From: Absidia repens
Lineage: Eukaryota; Mucoromycota; Mucoromycetes; Mucorales; Cunninghamellaceae
DNA length: 64,000 nucleotides
NCBI GenBank assembly: GCA_002105175.1
Contig: MCGE01000029.1
Span: 62,001-126,000, forward strand
Reading direction: 5' to 3'
In this document: in pieces, positions 1 to 12,589 of the stretch
Layout of the letters: each line of letters opens with the position of its first letter
Position numbering within the stretch: position 1 is the stretch's first letter
Notes under the pieces: generated by a model
Told to the model about the DNA's origin: nothing
Seen by the model: only the letters and a program-made list of their open reading frames with translations
Database searches by the model: none
Translations under genes and position numbers: made by a program

Positions 1-1012
1 TCAGAGTCCGGTTTGGGCTTGAGCCCCCTTAAGCTATTGCTAAGCAACTATTGTAACAAACATTTATACAAACTAGGCTTTTCTTCAATCATTTGGTGTA
101 TGAGAGCAAACAGGTTTTCCTACTCCCTTTGGCCCACAACCTCCGTTGTAATAGAGTTCTTCTCGTCATTGGATGATATTCAACGGAAGTTCAATGACAA
201 TCTGATGTTTGCCTTTTATGTCAAGATTTATGCCAAAATGATCACTTGCTTTGACAGCAATATAAATGGATCACAAAGTTGATTATTGACAATATGTAAA
301 ATGCGTACGGATTTTCCTTCGAATATCAAAATTGATATAAGAATAGATGGGGTTTCATGTCATGCTTTATGTGTCATATACTTTACATATGAAATGATGT
401 CACACGTGTGATGTAGTTTAGAAAGGACGTAAAGTAAACCTTAATTGTTGCAATTGTTTCTGTTCAGTTCAAAGCGTTCTTGTATGTATGAATTTTTAAA
501 AGATTGATCTATCGGATGTCATGGGGGAGAGAGCGTTGTAGAAATGTGGCTTTTGATGAACTTAGAAGCCCCATTCCATTTTGCATCTAAATACATTCCC
601 AATCCTTGAGGCTCAGCTGGCTTCAGTTTGGACTTCCTTTTTTTTTTATTATGATACCATATCCAAAAAAAGTTAAATGAAAAAAATAACGAGCTGGAAA
701 CATATATACAATATGTCTATTCTAACGGGATTACATTACTGGCACTGAATAGGTCAATTACTATGGATGAAGAGCAGAATAGGGCTCGCGTCTCATATTA
801 GGTTCAATCTAGAGCGGTCAAATAGCCACTGGGTTCTAAAGAGGGGGGAGTTGCCATAGATAAGGTAGACGGTAAATGTAAACTACTCTATAGCGGCAGC
901 AGTACGCACTGCACAGCCTATGTTCATTTGTATGATTGGTGGAGAAGGAATACCTCTATCAGAAAGAGATCTAAGGCTTCCAACCAGTTTCATGGAACAC
1001 GTGGAGTAAGGT
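1..1012. other. Left-edge intergenic DNA, no firm gene
   Basis: AT-rich DNA with no recognised gene. A forward frame is open from the window edge to a stop at about 282 (about 93 codons), but its translation resembles no family I know and it lacks a clear splice context. It could be the tail of an exon lying outside the window. The part from about 760 onward has weak similarity to the far ends of the repeat copies near 34.7 kb and 50.1 kb, so the repeat at 1013 may extend left. Confidence 0.4.
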
Positions 1013-1735
1013 AGTCATAGTGGCAATTTAGAGCGCAAATGTTTCGTAGGAAACCCACAAAACAGCTACAATAGATATATTGCTTATTATACAATGGGTC
1101 AGATATTGGTTAATAATAAAAAAGCATATTTTATTGAAGTATATCGATATGTACTAAACTAAAGAGGAGGGGTTTATTGTAATAAGGGAAGGATCTACTT
1201 GGAAGATTGAGGGATCCCAAGGTGAGATTTGAAGAATGAACGACACTGAACTATTAATAGTTGTAAATTGGGAGCTAATATCCAGTACGTACAAGGCATG
1301 AGAAAGATTAATAGTATCTGTTATTGGAGTATAGCAACGGTCATCACTAATCAAAAGGGGTAATGGTAGTGAAAAAGGGATCCATTGTACAAGACATGAG
1401 AAAGAATTATGGGACATTTTTTATTGCAGTAGGTAAAAAGAGACATATTTTATTCAGATATAGGTACAAACTAGGACAAACTAATTCTAAACTAAGATCA
1501 TGGTGGTGGCAAAAAGCCAACTGTTGGCGGTTCAAAATCCGAGGTACAAATTGAAATGGGTTCCCCATGCAACTTGTAATCTTTGTTCTGAAAACGCTTC
1601 TGAACTAGTTCTGACACTAATCGAAGTCCAACACAACCTAAAAAAAGTTGAATGATGAAGAAACAAAGAAAGAGAGAGCGAACAAAAATGAAAACGTACG
1701 AAAATAAGATTTCCACGTGTGCGGGATTTAAAAGG
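1013..1735 (-). repeat. Dispersed repeat copy A
   Basis: A copy of a non-coding repeat that recurs at least seven times in this window. On the minus strand it starts with a CACGTG box (1714-1719) in a G+C-rich head and continues through a tract beginning AGTGTCAG/AACTAGTTC. It then carries the conserved core (about 1551-1570 here, diverged), and two AATAAA-type sites near 1450 and 1130. The head, core and AATAAA sites occur in the same order in the other long copies. No ORF of note. Its outer ends are not defined. Confidence 0.8.
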
Positions 1736-2099
1736 TTTCTGTGGCGATTTTTTTTAGCTTGGGCAGATACAGAAAAGGAACCTCCCCGCATTTTTATACT
1801 TTTTTTATTTTTGTGGGGATTGTCGTGGGGGAGGGGTTGATAACAGTGTATCGTAAAGACAATGCCATAACAATAAAATCATGTGAAGATATATGGCAAA
1901 GGGGTACAAAGTATTTTATTTCATAATTATCATAGGAATATAGGAATAGATTACAACATGTCGACAATAATTAATACAATAAAAGGTTACTAAATAACTA
2001 AAAATGATAAAACTACAATATTTAACGGGGAGGGAGAGAGAGTGAAGAATACATAAAGGGGAGGAGGGGCGTGTCATAGGAGGGTATAATAATATCTAA

Positions 2100-4154
2100 T
2101 TATGCAGCACCCTGGAAGTCGGCCACAAGAGCCTTTACGGCGGAAATGGTTCCAAAGATCAAACCTATTATTTGAAGGAAGAAAGGAGATGAGAATTAGT
2201 CCATAACAAACTTTCACTATCATGCATATACGTATATTTGATAAACTTACCGACAATGCCGAGAACAACGATCAAGAAACACATAATCAGTTCATAGAAT
2301 GGCTTATTTCGGATCCCCGTCAGACGCAGATAAAAGGCAACCGGGAAGATCAAGACCAAACCGCAATTGGAGAAGGCACCCAACAAACTGAGGAAATCAC
2401 CAAAGTAGGGGACTTCAATAGCAATGGCGGCCACCACTACAATCATTACTATACGAAGAGCGACACGGAGGACAAATTCAATCACGCGAGAGTGATGGAA
2501 GGAAGAGATCCGGAACATTTTTTCCAAATCAAGCGAAAGAGCTGTCAATAAAATGGGAGCAGCAAGAATAACGTGAAGTGTGATGATGATTTCAGCAGCC
2601 ATCTTGGCTGGTCCTTGGGGAATGCTGTTGTAAGCAGGGGAAGCGACTTGGTCACCATAAATATAATAGCCGGGAATCGCCATCAGCATGTAAATGATCA
2701 TACATGAGGTAAGACCACCAATCACCACCTTGCTCCAATCTTGAGGTCGTCGCATACCGGCTTCTACATGTGCATAGACAGGATTACCACCTATAGGATG
2801 AATGGATGGATGAATGATTCAATCAATGGTCAAATGGGTAAGAAGTGACGGTGGTCAACAGAGATATAATAGTGTTGGTGATAATATACAATAAAAAAAA
2901 AAGAGGGGAGGGGGATTGGTGAGTGGAAATGCAACAAAAATGATACATGTTTTTAATTTTGGTTGACTTACCAAAAGAGAAAACAATAGAGCTGAGAGCA
3001 ATAGGGAATTGATCCCAAATGACAGGGTCAGTGTGGACATTGGGGTTGTTTTTCTTGTCTTTGATGGATTCCACCAGAACAATGAGAATAGTCACCAGAG
3101 TAGCCAAGGCACCAAAAGCACTTGTCACACCAACTTCTTTCATCGATCTGAAGAACACAAAAGGTACGGCGACAGCAGCGCAGCAGATAATGGTCCAAAC
3201 GGGTTGAGTGATATGTTCCGCCGATGTACCTTGGCAAATAGAGTAAAGATTCGATCCTGCAAGCATCATGTATAAAACACTGACACCTAAAAGAATTACA
3301 AAAGTGAAGAAAAAGGACACCCATTCACCAACGACACCAAAGGCATCGCGAGCGATTTCTTGGTAAGAGGATAATCGTGTTCGTCCGTTATGGTAAAGGC
3401 ACCTAATGAGGATAACACCAGTATCTATTTTCGTTTGGGTGAGAAAAAAAAAAAGCAAAATAGAGTTGGTAAAATAATAAAAAGAAGCCAGAGAAAAAAT
3501 ATATAATACTTACAAGAAGAGAAAATCCATGACAAAAAAAGAATGAGGAGACCTGAGTTTTAAAAATACCCAAACAAGAACCGGTGAGTACACTTTAATG
3601 ACTCACTTTTTTTTTTTTTTTTTTTTTTGACACTCACCGATCCAACCACCTTGTCGTAAAGCATAACTAAATGAAACAGGAACACCCCACAAAAAGAAAG
3701 TTGATGAATAAATGCGTGCCGTTTTTTTTCTATTTTTTCTTAATGGCATCTGATGGCTATTACTTACGGGAGTGACAACGCACCAGTGCCAGCCACTAGT
3801 GTAAAGAATTAAAGAATATAGTTAATATTTGTCATACATACACATAGTGAATTCATAATCAGATATTCGTCCTTACCAACACAGACAACATTGAAGTATG
3901 CCAAGAAACTTGATCCTTGAGCTTGTCGTTCAACGCCATGATCAAAGTGTACAGAAGATTGATCATCCACTACCACTATAAAAAGAAAACATATAATACA
4001 ATAAATAAGAAACTCAATCTTCAGATCTAATATTGCTTAAAAAGGGATGGGGTCTTTGTTTGTCATCGTTATTGTGTCGTTCGTTACCTTCGCTTGCAGA
4101 GTAGTCTTTGACTGACACATCCTGTAATGATTTTTCCTTCGATCCAAATAGCAT
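2100..4154 (-). CDS. AAAP-family amino acid transporter (Aa_trans, vacuolar AVT-like)
   Basis: Predicted 439-residue membrane protein of the amino acid/auxin permease family, which moves neutral or other amino acids across the vacuolar or plasma membrane by proton coupling. Exons: 4154-4088, 3975-3877, 3795-3768, 3666-3638, 3552-3514, 3424-2972, 2790-2251 and 2164-2100; all phases agree. The first membrane segment carries the hallmark GTGALSLPYALRQGGWIG, assembled across three tiny exons of 28, 29 and 39 nt. It is followed by a SSYTG turn and about ten hydrophobic segments. The short hydrophilic N-terminus (about 70 residues) is typical of fungal AVT proteins. Substrate and exact membrane cannot be told from sequence. 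The ATG is the first in frame and is directly supported by the reading frame of exon 2. Family assignment is firm, subfamily is not. Confidence 0.9.
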
Positions 4155-5577
4155 AATAGATGAAGGATTTTTTTTTAAAAAAAATTAGGGGTCGGAAGTG
4201 AGAAAGAAGAAAAGAAAAGAGAAAGAAATTATTATATATAAGGATGTTCGAGAAACTGAAAATCGGGAATATAAAAATAACCTTTTTTTCATTGGTTCAG
4301 ATAATTCGAATACGAAAAAGTGGGGTGCTCGTTTTTTTTTTACTGTCATCGGAATATGAATAGTCGACCATCAATTTCTATAGTGGCTTGCTGGATTATC
4401 TCTCCACCACCACGAATTGTATATTATAATAACCTGATACCTGTAAATATTAACATCGTACACAAGAAACAGAATCAAAGAAATAGCACCCTGTCATTCA
4501 AGTTGTTTTTTCACAATGGAAGAAACTGTGCTAGCCAATCTCCCTTGGTGACATATAACCTTCAAATATTTCCTGCAAGGAAGACAACTGGCAACTGACA
4601 TAATTTCAAGCTAATACTGTATCCTAACGATGGTTATCTTACAGTCACTGCTGGAATAAATAAAAAAGTCAAGTGTCATGACTCGTGGAGGGTGGATATC
4701 TAATATCACGACTATCCAACAGTCAAGGTAAGAAAAGAATCAAAAACGAAACGACATATTTGTTTAAACAGCACGACCCCCCCTTTTTTTTTAATACATA
4801 TTAATCGAACTACAGAGTAAGTGTAAAGAAAAAAGAGTTTTGAAAATCAGAAAACTCGCGTATAGTAGAAGTACTGGTTTTTGTGAATATGAATATTAAA
4901 AGCATGATTTGACCCAAAAATTATGATACAATCCGCGTCAATAGCCAGATGACACCAATAATGAACGCATACTAATATTTTATTTTCTTTATTTGTTTAT
5001 ATTTTATATAGGCAAGTCAATGATTTGATGTGCAAAGGGTTATTCTGTGTGACGAAATTTGGACCCTCACTCTTTGAAATAGTGCATTACCCTAAACCCT
5101 TTCCCCATCATATAGCTTAGATCATCCATTCATCTCATCTTCCCCATTAGCATAAATATTATATAATAACACATTTCATATTTCATCAATAAAATTGATT
5201 TTTACTGCAGTACTGTTAGTTATTGGTATAAGATAGATACAAGGAGAGACACTTCTTGCATTGATGAAAAATGTTATCATTAATTTTACCATTGCTATAT
5301 GAATCACGCTGGTGGTACAAAAATAACTGATCTATATTTTTTACGTTTTATCTTTGCAATTACAGTACCCATCTCTTTTTTTTTTATATTCTGTGACATT
5401 GAACCGTGCGTTAAGCGTGTTCGTTTACTGATTTCAACCAAAACAGCAAGGCTCATTTCTGCGCCCAGGGCTGTGTGCGGGATTTAAAAACAACAATAGG
5501 GAAGGGTATTTTTTTCTCGTTCCCACTTTTTTTCCCTATTTTTCTTTTTTAAACTTTTTTCACGTTTATATTACCCA
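4155..5577. other. Divergent intergenic region
   Basis: Upstream of both the amino acid transporter (minus) and the copper-fist gene (plus). AT-rich, with T-runs just before the plus-strand start. A 92-codon open frame at 4320-4598 looks like chance. I see no tRNA, repeat copy or clear operator. Confidence 0.5.
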
Positions 5578-7942
5578 ATGCTCATTGATGGCAAGAAAGT
5601 CGCTTGTGGTAAAGTTTGAATGGATAGTTGGATATTGTTATTGTTTAGGAAACTTTGAGTACTAACATTTTATTGTGTTTTGGTTTTTATTACGCTGTTC
5701 TTGCACTTCTTTGATTGATCGTACTGACTGACCCTGAATCATAGCCACTTGTATCAAAGTGAGTCCTTTTGATCAAATTCATTTAATATCAACACAAATA
5801 GATACACTATGCTCAATTTCTTTCTCTGTTTCTATTGTTATACCTTTGATTATAGGGGCATCGGGCAACGCACTGTAAGCACAAAGATCGACCCATGGTG
5901 GAAATCAAGCAAAAGGGACGACCGAAAACTCAATGCAAGAAATGCCGTGAACTTCGTCTGGTACGTCAACTTCATGTCAAATGCAACTGCGACGATGACA
6001 AGCAATTGAAACGAACCCGATCCACATTCTCTTCAAACAGTGGTAAGTCTTGGCTGAGTGAGGGTGAAGGACGTAGAGCAACCGTCAGTTATTGATAGAT
6101 TTGAATACTCATCGCTATCGATTATTATTGTATCTTTAGAGCAAGAAACTAGGATGATCAAGAAATTCGTCATGGATCTGTCAAACAGCAACTTACGGGC
6201 CATTGCACCCAGACCCAAGGAATCCCAAAAACAGCAGCGTCAGGTACCAATACTGGGGCCAGATTTGTCATCGTCATCTCCCGATGTTTCTCCCTCACCG
6301 CCACCTTCACAACCACAACCACAATTGTCACCGCTTCAGAATCCATCCTATCCGAGCTTATCCTCCTCATCACCGCCACCACAATTATCGTCGCCACCTC
6401 AGCGTTCCTATTCAACATCGCCACCACAACCACAACCTCAGTACTCTTCTTATCCAATATCGCCACCACCACCACTACAACCTCAACCTCAGTATTCTTC
6501 TTATTCAACATCGCTGCCACAACCACAACCTCAACCTCAGCACTCTTCTTATCCAACTTCTTCTATTGTTGATTCCTCTTCTATGTTATCGGTAGCAACC
6601 ATGCCTTCTCCCTCAGCATCGTCGATGTGTCGATGTCGTCCTGGGAACTCATGTGGATGCAAACATTCAGCCAGTAGTACTGGCCCATGCTGCGGGTCAA
6701 AATCATCATCACCATCACCATCATCTTCATCATCATCATCATCATCATCATCATCGTTACCACCAACTTCTATCATTGCGTCGACACCTAGCGCACCATC
6801 GTCTTCTTGTTGTGGATCATCGTCACAGACATCAACTTCATCTCGTTGTGGATCAACACCGCAGGCACCGACTTCATCTTGTTGTGGATCAGCATCTCAA
6901 GCTCCTGCAGCTTTTCCGATATCTTCGTCTTGCTGTCAATCATCATCATCGTCATCAACAGCAACAACTTCATCATTACCATCTCTTCGTCAGCTAGATA
7001 ATGAAGTAAAGACGTTCACAACAACATCAACATCATGCTGTGGATCAGCAACCGACTCAATGCCAGTGGCAGCAGCAGCACCGCGACCAGGAATGACTTC
7101 TTACGATGCCACTACCTTCCTTGATTCTTCTTCAACAACCGCTCGATCACCAGCATCACTACAGCCATCATCGCCTCAATCCATGCTTCATCCTTCATCA
7201 GCACATTTATCATTAGCGGGCGAACGTACGGGGACAATGTGCGAAGACGGTATCGGCAAATCCAGCTGCTGTTCATCCAAGCAACGCAATTCACTTGGCG
7301 AAATCATCCGGGTCGTGACATGCCGGTGTGGTGACGATTGTGCGTGTATTGGTTGCGACGCCCACCCCTCACGCGCTATGAAATCCAGTCAACAAGATCC
7401 TTATGCGGGCTATACGGCGGATCTGTCAACGATGATGATGGGAAGACGCCGGCGTCTTTCGATCGCGGCCATTTGTAGTACCCCTTCCTCACCAACAAGC
7501 CTATCCAACTCCTCGTCATCAACATCAACATCAGCATCAGCATCAATATCAGCATCAACATCAACAGTAAAAAAGGACAATGGTCAGTCATCGACGTCCT
7601 CTTCTCCATCACATTCATCATCATCGTCATCATCATCACCCTCACATCAACAGCAACAGCAGCAACAACAACCTCAATCCTCGAGGTATGATGCGTTGAA
7701 TAAAACAGCTTCGACGACTACCAAAATGAACAACGATATTCCGACCTCCGTCTTGGGCGAAGATGGGATTCTACTTTGTGGTTGTGGGTGTAGTAATACG
7801 CTGGATGAATGCACGGATTGTTTTCAAGAATTATGCCAAGGTAAGCCATGCGAGAGGAAAACAATAATGTGTGTGTGTATGAATGGATATTGATTTATGT
7901 GCATATTTTATTATTTCCATAGATTATTATTCTGGTCTCTGA
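5578..7942 (+). CDS. Copper-fist transcription factor (Cuf1/Mac1/Ace1 family)
   Basis: Predicted 650-residue nuclear DNA-binding regulator of copper or iron homeostasis. Exons: 5578-5608, 5745-5758 (14 nt), 5856-6042, 6140-7840, 7923-7942. Residues 1-45 form a full copper fist: zinc ligands C10, C13, C22 and H24, then KGRP at 35-38 for minor-groove contact, then CKKC. The long third part is Ser/Pro/Gln-rich and holds repeated CCGS and RCGS motifs between about residues 200 and 340. A second cluster, CRCGDDCACIGCDAH, starts near residue 472 and matches the Cys-rich copper-sensing motif of Cuf1/Mac1-type factors. A third cluster with GCGC and CTDC is near the C-terminus (about 624 on). Activator or repressor role, and copper or iron targets, cannot be decided. 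The two introns inside the fist and the 14-nt exon are forced by the zinc-ligand pattern. Confidence 0.92.
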
Positions 7943-8002
7943 TTGCAAATATCCGATGAAAATCACACAATGAAAATGCAAGCAAGGGGTATATATATAT
8001 TA

Positions 8003-8043
<41 letters not shown>

Positions 8044-8534
8044 GCTACTGTAGATCTCTCTCTATTGGTGTATATCTCCTCCCCCCGCCCCTCTCCTTCT
8101 CCTGATTAGTGTTAGTTGCCCTATTTATCCACTATTATTATCATTATTTATTATTACTATTACTTATATATCTATATATCCCCTTCACGCACACACATGC
8201 GTCCCATGCGATGCACACATCATCCATAGTTTAATATCTTTACTTTACGTTTGTTTTTTTGTTTTTTTTTTCATTCTAGTCTGTATATTTCTTGTTTTTT
8301 TTTTTTTTTGTCTTTTATCCACCAATAATAAACTGCTTCATGTATTTATTCATTTCTTGTCTTCCGTCCACCAATAATAAAACTGCTACTATGTTATTTT
8401 TATTAAATTGATATCAAAAAATCAAAACACTACTCAATCAATTCACATCCTGTCTCGTCCCTACATCAAAAAATCAATCAATCCCCTTTGTCCCAAATAG
8501 TCATTATTATTTGTCACCACACTACCACTTCCCC

Positions 8535-8565
<31 letters not shown>

Positions 8566-8797
8566 AGGTCATAGTTTTGGATCAGTTGGAAGAATTTTTT
8601 TTTTTTATTGATGTTTTGTTTTATAGGTAAAATGTAAAAAGAAAAAGTGAAGGTGGTATTATCAAAAAAAAATAAAAAGGAATATACTATGAATAATGAG
8701 TAAAAAGACGGGGAAAAGGATGAGTGGGGGGGGGTAAAAGAACAATAAAAATGGAAAAGAGCAAGGAGGGGAAGGGTCAAATGGGAATGATAATGAT
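7943..8797. other. Convergent 3' region with simple repeats
   Basis: Lies between the ends of the copper-fist gene (plus) and the Q-rich gene (minus). It holds a long TA microsatellite at 7990-8041, T-rich stretches around 8265-8310, and a run of about 35 A at 8527-8561. Several AATAAA sites on the plus strand near 8325-8385 could serve the copper-fist transcript. No gene seen. Confidence 0.6.
7990..8041. repeat. TA microsatellite
   Basis: About 50 nt of nearly pure TA dinucleotides in the 3' flank of the copper-fist gene. Confidence 0.95.
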
Positions 8798-10331
8798 CTA
8801 AGGTCTATTCATACTCATGGCACTTCCAGACCTAAATGAAGGCGCTTGTTGTTGCTGTTGCTGTTGTTGGTAGTAGTAAGAGGGTACAGGATATCCATAC
8901 ATATTATACGCGCCTGGCATAGTCATCATAGGCTGTTGTTGTTGTTGTTGTTGTTGTTGCATCATCAACATGGTGGGAGTACAAGATCGAGTGGATGGCG
9001 TAGGTGAAGGAGACCGGCCGACCGACGCTGTCGTTCGATTGAATCCATGGTGTTGTTGCTGTTGTTGTCTTCGATGATGATAATGCTGCTGCTGCTGCTG
9101 TTGTTGGTATACATGTTGAAAACTTATATTATGAGCACCAGGTTCAGGTAATTTTGCTAATAAACCTTGGATTTTGGCATGGGTTGGGTTCAGTTTTGGT
9201 TTTTGGCGCTTGGCTTCGGCCTTGTCTTGTTCCAACTGGGTCATGAGCTCCATTCCAGATAAGCTTTGTTGTTGTTGTTGTTGGTATTGATGTCGTAAAT
9301 GAGAAGAGGAAGAATGTGATTTGATAGGATGAGGTTGATGCCGCTGTTGCTGTTGACGCTGGTTGAATTGAGCCATTTGTGCTTGATGGTACTGTTGCAT
9401 GTATTGCCATTGTTGCAGTTGACTTCCATTGACAAGAAAATTATCACCAGTAACACTGCCGCCACCAGATGATCCAAGATTTTGTTGGGGAAGAAGAACG
9501 CAGTCATCATCGGAATCATAAGAGGATATGTCGGTTGTGGAAGGGGAGGGTACCATTGCGTTGGATTTATCAGCGGAATGTCTTTGTGCTTGACCAAGGG
9601 TATGCGTTGGTTTTGATATATAGCTGCCCAATTGACTTGTAGATTGCACACCTTTCAAGCGATAAACTCGATTCTTGTTGGCATTTATATCAAAATGGTC
9701 ATCGTATTCATCTATTAAAAGAAAAGAAAAAAAAGGGGGGGGGACAGCTTAAGATTTCGTGTCTTGCGATTGGGAATGGGGGAGGAGGTATCATGTGTTT
9801 TTACCTTCAGAGTCAATGACGTCCTCATCGTCTTCTTCATCTTCGTCGTCACTTGGTAAAGGTGTTATCTTTTTGTGCTGTTGTTGTTTTTGTTGTTGTT
9901 TCCCACCGCTTGACATTGTTGAGGTTGAGGGAGATGGACGGCCAGAGGATCGCTGCTTGCTCAACTTGTCAAAGTCGTCATCAAAAGCATTGCCATCATC
10001 GTCGTTGTCTTCTTCACTAGTCAAGTCATCCTCGTCTTCATCGTCACTTGGTACGTATTGTCTATTTCTGGTTTTGCGAGAGCGTGTAGGATCTATGAAA
10101 AAGGATATTGGAGATCAGTATAAAAAAAGAAACAAAGAAAATATCAAATGTAAGCAAAGCGGGAATTTAAAAATCCACAGTGCCCCTTTTTTTTGTACCA
10201 CGGAAGCGAGACAAGAAAAATGTTGATAGAATGGAAAAAGTGGTTGGTTGTTTACCTTTAGTCAATGTGATGGAAGGTAGCTGGATTGGGTTCAATGATA
10301 ATTGTTGGAAAGATAACTGATCAACTGACAT
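8798..10331 (-). CDS. Q-rich, acidic low-complexity protein of unknown function
   Basis: I do not recognise this protein. Three exons (10331-10256, 10092-9805, 9711-8798) give 425 residues. The N-terminus is a short non-charged stretch, followed by a basic patch (RSRKTRNRQ) and two strongly acidic segments rich in DDED. The C-terminal half has many glutamine runs of 5-9, histidines, and one charged segment (ELMTQLEQDKAEAKRQ) that could form a short helix. No signal peptide or membrane segment. Alternating basic, acidic and polyQ tracts suggest a nuclear chromatin or transcription protein, but that is inference. Splice sites are consensus and phases agree. The upstream region is a purine-rich leader. 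Confidence 0.7.
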
Positions 10332-11000
10332 TATTTGTGATGATATATATGTATGATAAAAAGAAAAAAGACTACAAGTGTGATAAATATATAAATATGT
10401 AAAGAGTGGAGAAAGAAAGAAAAGAAAAAGAGAAAAAAGAGAGAGAGAAAAAAAAAAGCGATGAAAAAAAGGATAAAGAAAATTTATAAATAAATGGATG
10501 ATTTTGACATTTTTGTTCTATGATAAGAGGTGACTTTTTTATGATAGACAAAAGAAGCGTCCCCCTATGATTGCTATGTTATATATATATAAAATGGTTT
10601 AGTTAAAAATAGTACAATTATTTTCCTTCAATTAGGAAATTCAAGCGGTGGTGGCGTTTTGAGGTCTCTTTGATACTCAGGAGAATGCGCGAGAGACTGA
10701 GAGACAAGTATATGATAGTGTGAAAAGAGGTCCAGAACCTTTGATACGAGAGGTCAAGAACAATCAATCACCCTTGATCCGCTTTAATTGTGTACACTCC
10801 TCGTTTTTTATTATTTTATTTATCCTATATGGCAATCATAAAAAAGAGAGAAGAGAGACATGCTAATTGACATTTCATATAAACAATAAATGACATAAAA
10901 AATGATGGGGTTCAAGATATATAACTTTATTGAATTCAAAAAAAGAATAATAATAACAAATACATATATAGGAAGAAGAGATGTAACAGGGTAAACTAGT
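10332..11000. other. Intergenic region, purine-rich
   Basis: Upstream of the Q-rich gene and downstream of the V-ATPase gene, both minus. Near 10380-10480 it is almost pure A/G on the plus strand, so pyrimidine-rich in the leader of the Q-rich transcript. Nothing else is seen. Confidence 0.5.
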
Positions 11001-12141
11001 TTATTGAATAAAAGTAGGGAGGATGGGGGAGAAGGGGAAGGGAACGTAGATCCTAATTGCACACATTTCACCACCGGCAGCCTTGGTATTCAAGATCAAA
11101 GCAACAATAAGACCATAGAGACCCAACACTTCGGCAAAAATCAAGATCAAAATCTATGACAATGGAATGGATGAGTTTCGGTGCATTGATCACTCCAATT
11201 CATCCCATTTTATTAACTTACCATGCCCACGAACATTCTTGGTTGTTGAGCAGTAGCACGGACACCTGCATCACCAGTAATACCAATAGCAATACCAGCC
11301 GCCAACTATTCCATAAAAGAAAAGTGTTAGAAAAATAATAGTTTGATATGTTTTCAACTTACACAGGAGAGACCGACACTCAAACCAGCGCCGAACTGAA
11401 TAAAACCACTAAACAATGTTTGCTTCATAGCCACTACAAAGAAAAATAAAAACGCATGTTAATCAACACATATACAAACAGACAAAAATAAAACTTACAT
11501 CCACCAGACAATAAAACGGATACCACCACACCGTAGATACCCAAGATACCGGCCATGACAACGGGGACAATACACTTTAACACAAGGTCAGGACGAAGGA
11601 CACCCATGGCAGAGAGACCAACACCGGATTTAGCAGTACCGTAAGCAGCACCAAGACCTATTAAGACAAGATGAATACTTATGATCAGTAAGCCATAATT
11701 TTTTTTCGTGTCACAATTCGCCTCCCCCCAACTGTCTCAGCGCCTTCTCTGACGTTTTCTACCAATCCTTTTTTACACCCATTTCACCCTGTTTTGCAAC
11801 TACTCAACAAGCGAAGAGCCCATATTGTTACGCGTAGTTGTCTGTGTTTCTTTTTTTTTTTTTTTGGCCACAGTAAAACGAGAAAAAGATATTGATTGTC
11901 GAGCCCCATCCGACTCTCCCGAGATGATGATGAAACACAAACTTACAACTGAAGACAATGGCAGCAGTGCAACCCATGGAGCCAAAGAAAGGAGCATAAA
12001 CAGGACTATTTGGGATATATTTTTGGATAAAAAAAAAGTAGTAGTGAGTTGGTATTGATATAAGGAAGAGAGTATATAAAAAAAATTGCCAAGCATAAGA
12101 GATGACAAAGACCAGTGGAAAACTTACCAATAATCAGCCAT
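11001..12141 (-). CDS. VMA3: V-type proton ATPase subunit c (16-kDa proteolipid)
   Basis: Forms the c-ring of the V0 sector, which carries protons across vacuolar and endosomal membranes. Six exons (12141-12128, 12005-11947, 11657-11499, 11433-11363, 11305-11222, 11153-11001) give 179 residues. The sequence shows the expected four-helix pair of duplicated halves: [10 protein letters not shown] in the first half, [13 protein letters not shown] before the last helix, and [10 protein letters not shown] with the proton-carrying Glu in helix 4. After the usual NTKA end there are about 20 more residues ([15 protein letters not shown] and on), longer than the usual 160-165. The first exon encodes only MADY plus two bases. 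An intron in the 5' leader (about 12149-12239) is likely. VMA11 is the alternative paralogue, but the short N-terminus favours VMA3. Confidence 0.93.
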
Positions 12142-12589
12142 TATAAAACTAAGAAAGAAGGAAAAAAACAAAGAATAAAAGTTGAGAATTAGTGAATAAA
12201 TAAATAAGTGAAAAACAACAGTACAGACTATAAACTTACCTTTGTGAATAGGAAGTTGGGGTAAAAAAGATATAAAGAAAGAAAAGAAAAAAGAGAGACG
12301 AAACGGAAGAGGAGGAGGAAATACGTGCGAGCGAGATGCGGAGTGTGAATTAAGATGACATCAATCACAATTCCCTACTACTAGATACAGTGAGAAATCA
12401 TTGCGGATGAGTGTGTAACGACTAGCTTGGTCACTAAAAACTAAAGAAAAAAAGACAAAAAGGATTTATTACAGTAATAATAGTAAAATAAACTATATGA
12501 TAAGAGGGGGGTATGTGTGCGTGTGTGTGTGTCCGTGTATGTGCTTGGGTGAATGTGTACGAGTGGTGCGGAGCAAAGGGGGAAAGGTT
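12142..12589. other. Short intergenic region
   Basis: Holds the leader and promoter of the V-ATPase c gene, including a probable leader intron at 12149-12239. A GT-rich microsatellite lies at 12512-12545 near the 3' end of the next gene. No further gene. Confidence 0.5.

Noticed and set aside
4320..4598. 92-codon forward frame upstream of the copper-fist gene
   Set aside because: It has no real start codon at its beginning and a chance-like composition.
6170..7645. Long antisense frames over the copper-fist gene
   Set aside because: They mirror the Ser/Pro/Gln-rich coding repeats on the other strand and have no independent support.
8514..8780. 88-codon minus frame in the 3' region
   Set aside because: Driven by runs of T and A. 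It has no codon bias and no neighbours that would support it.
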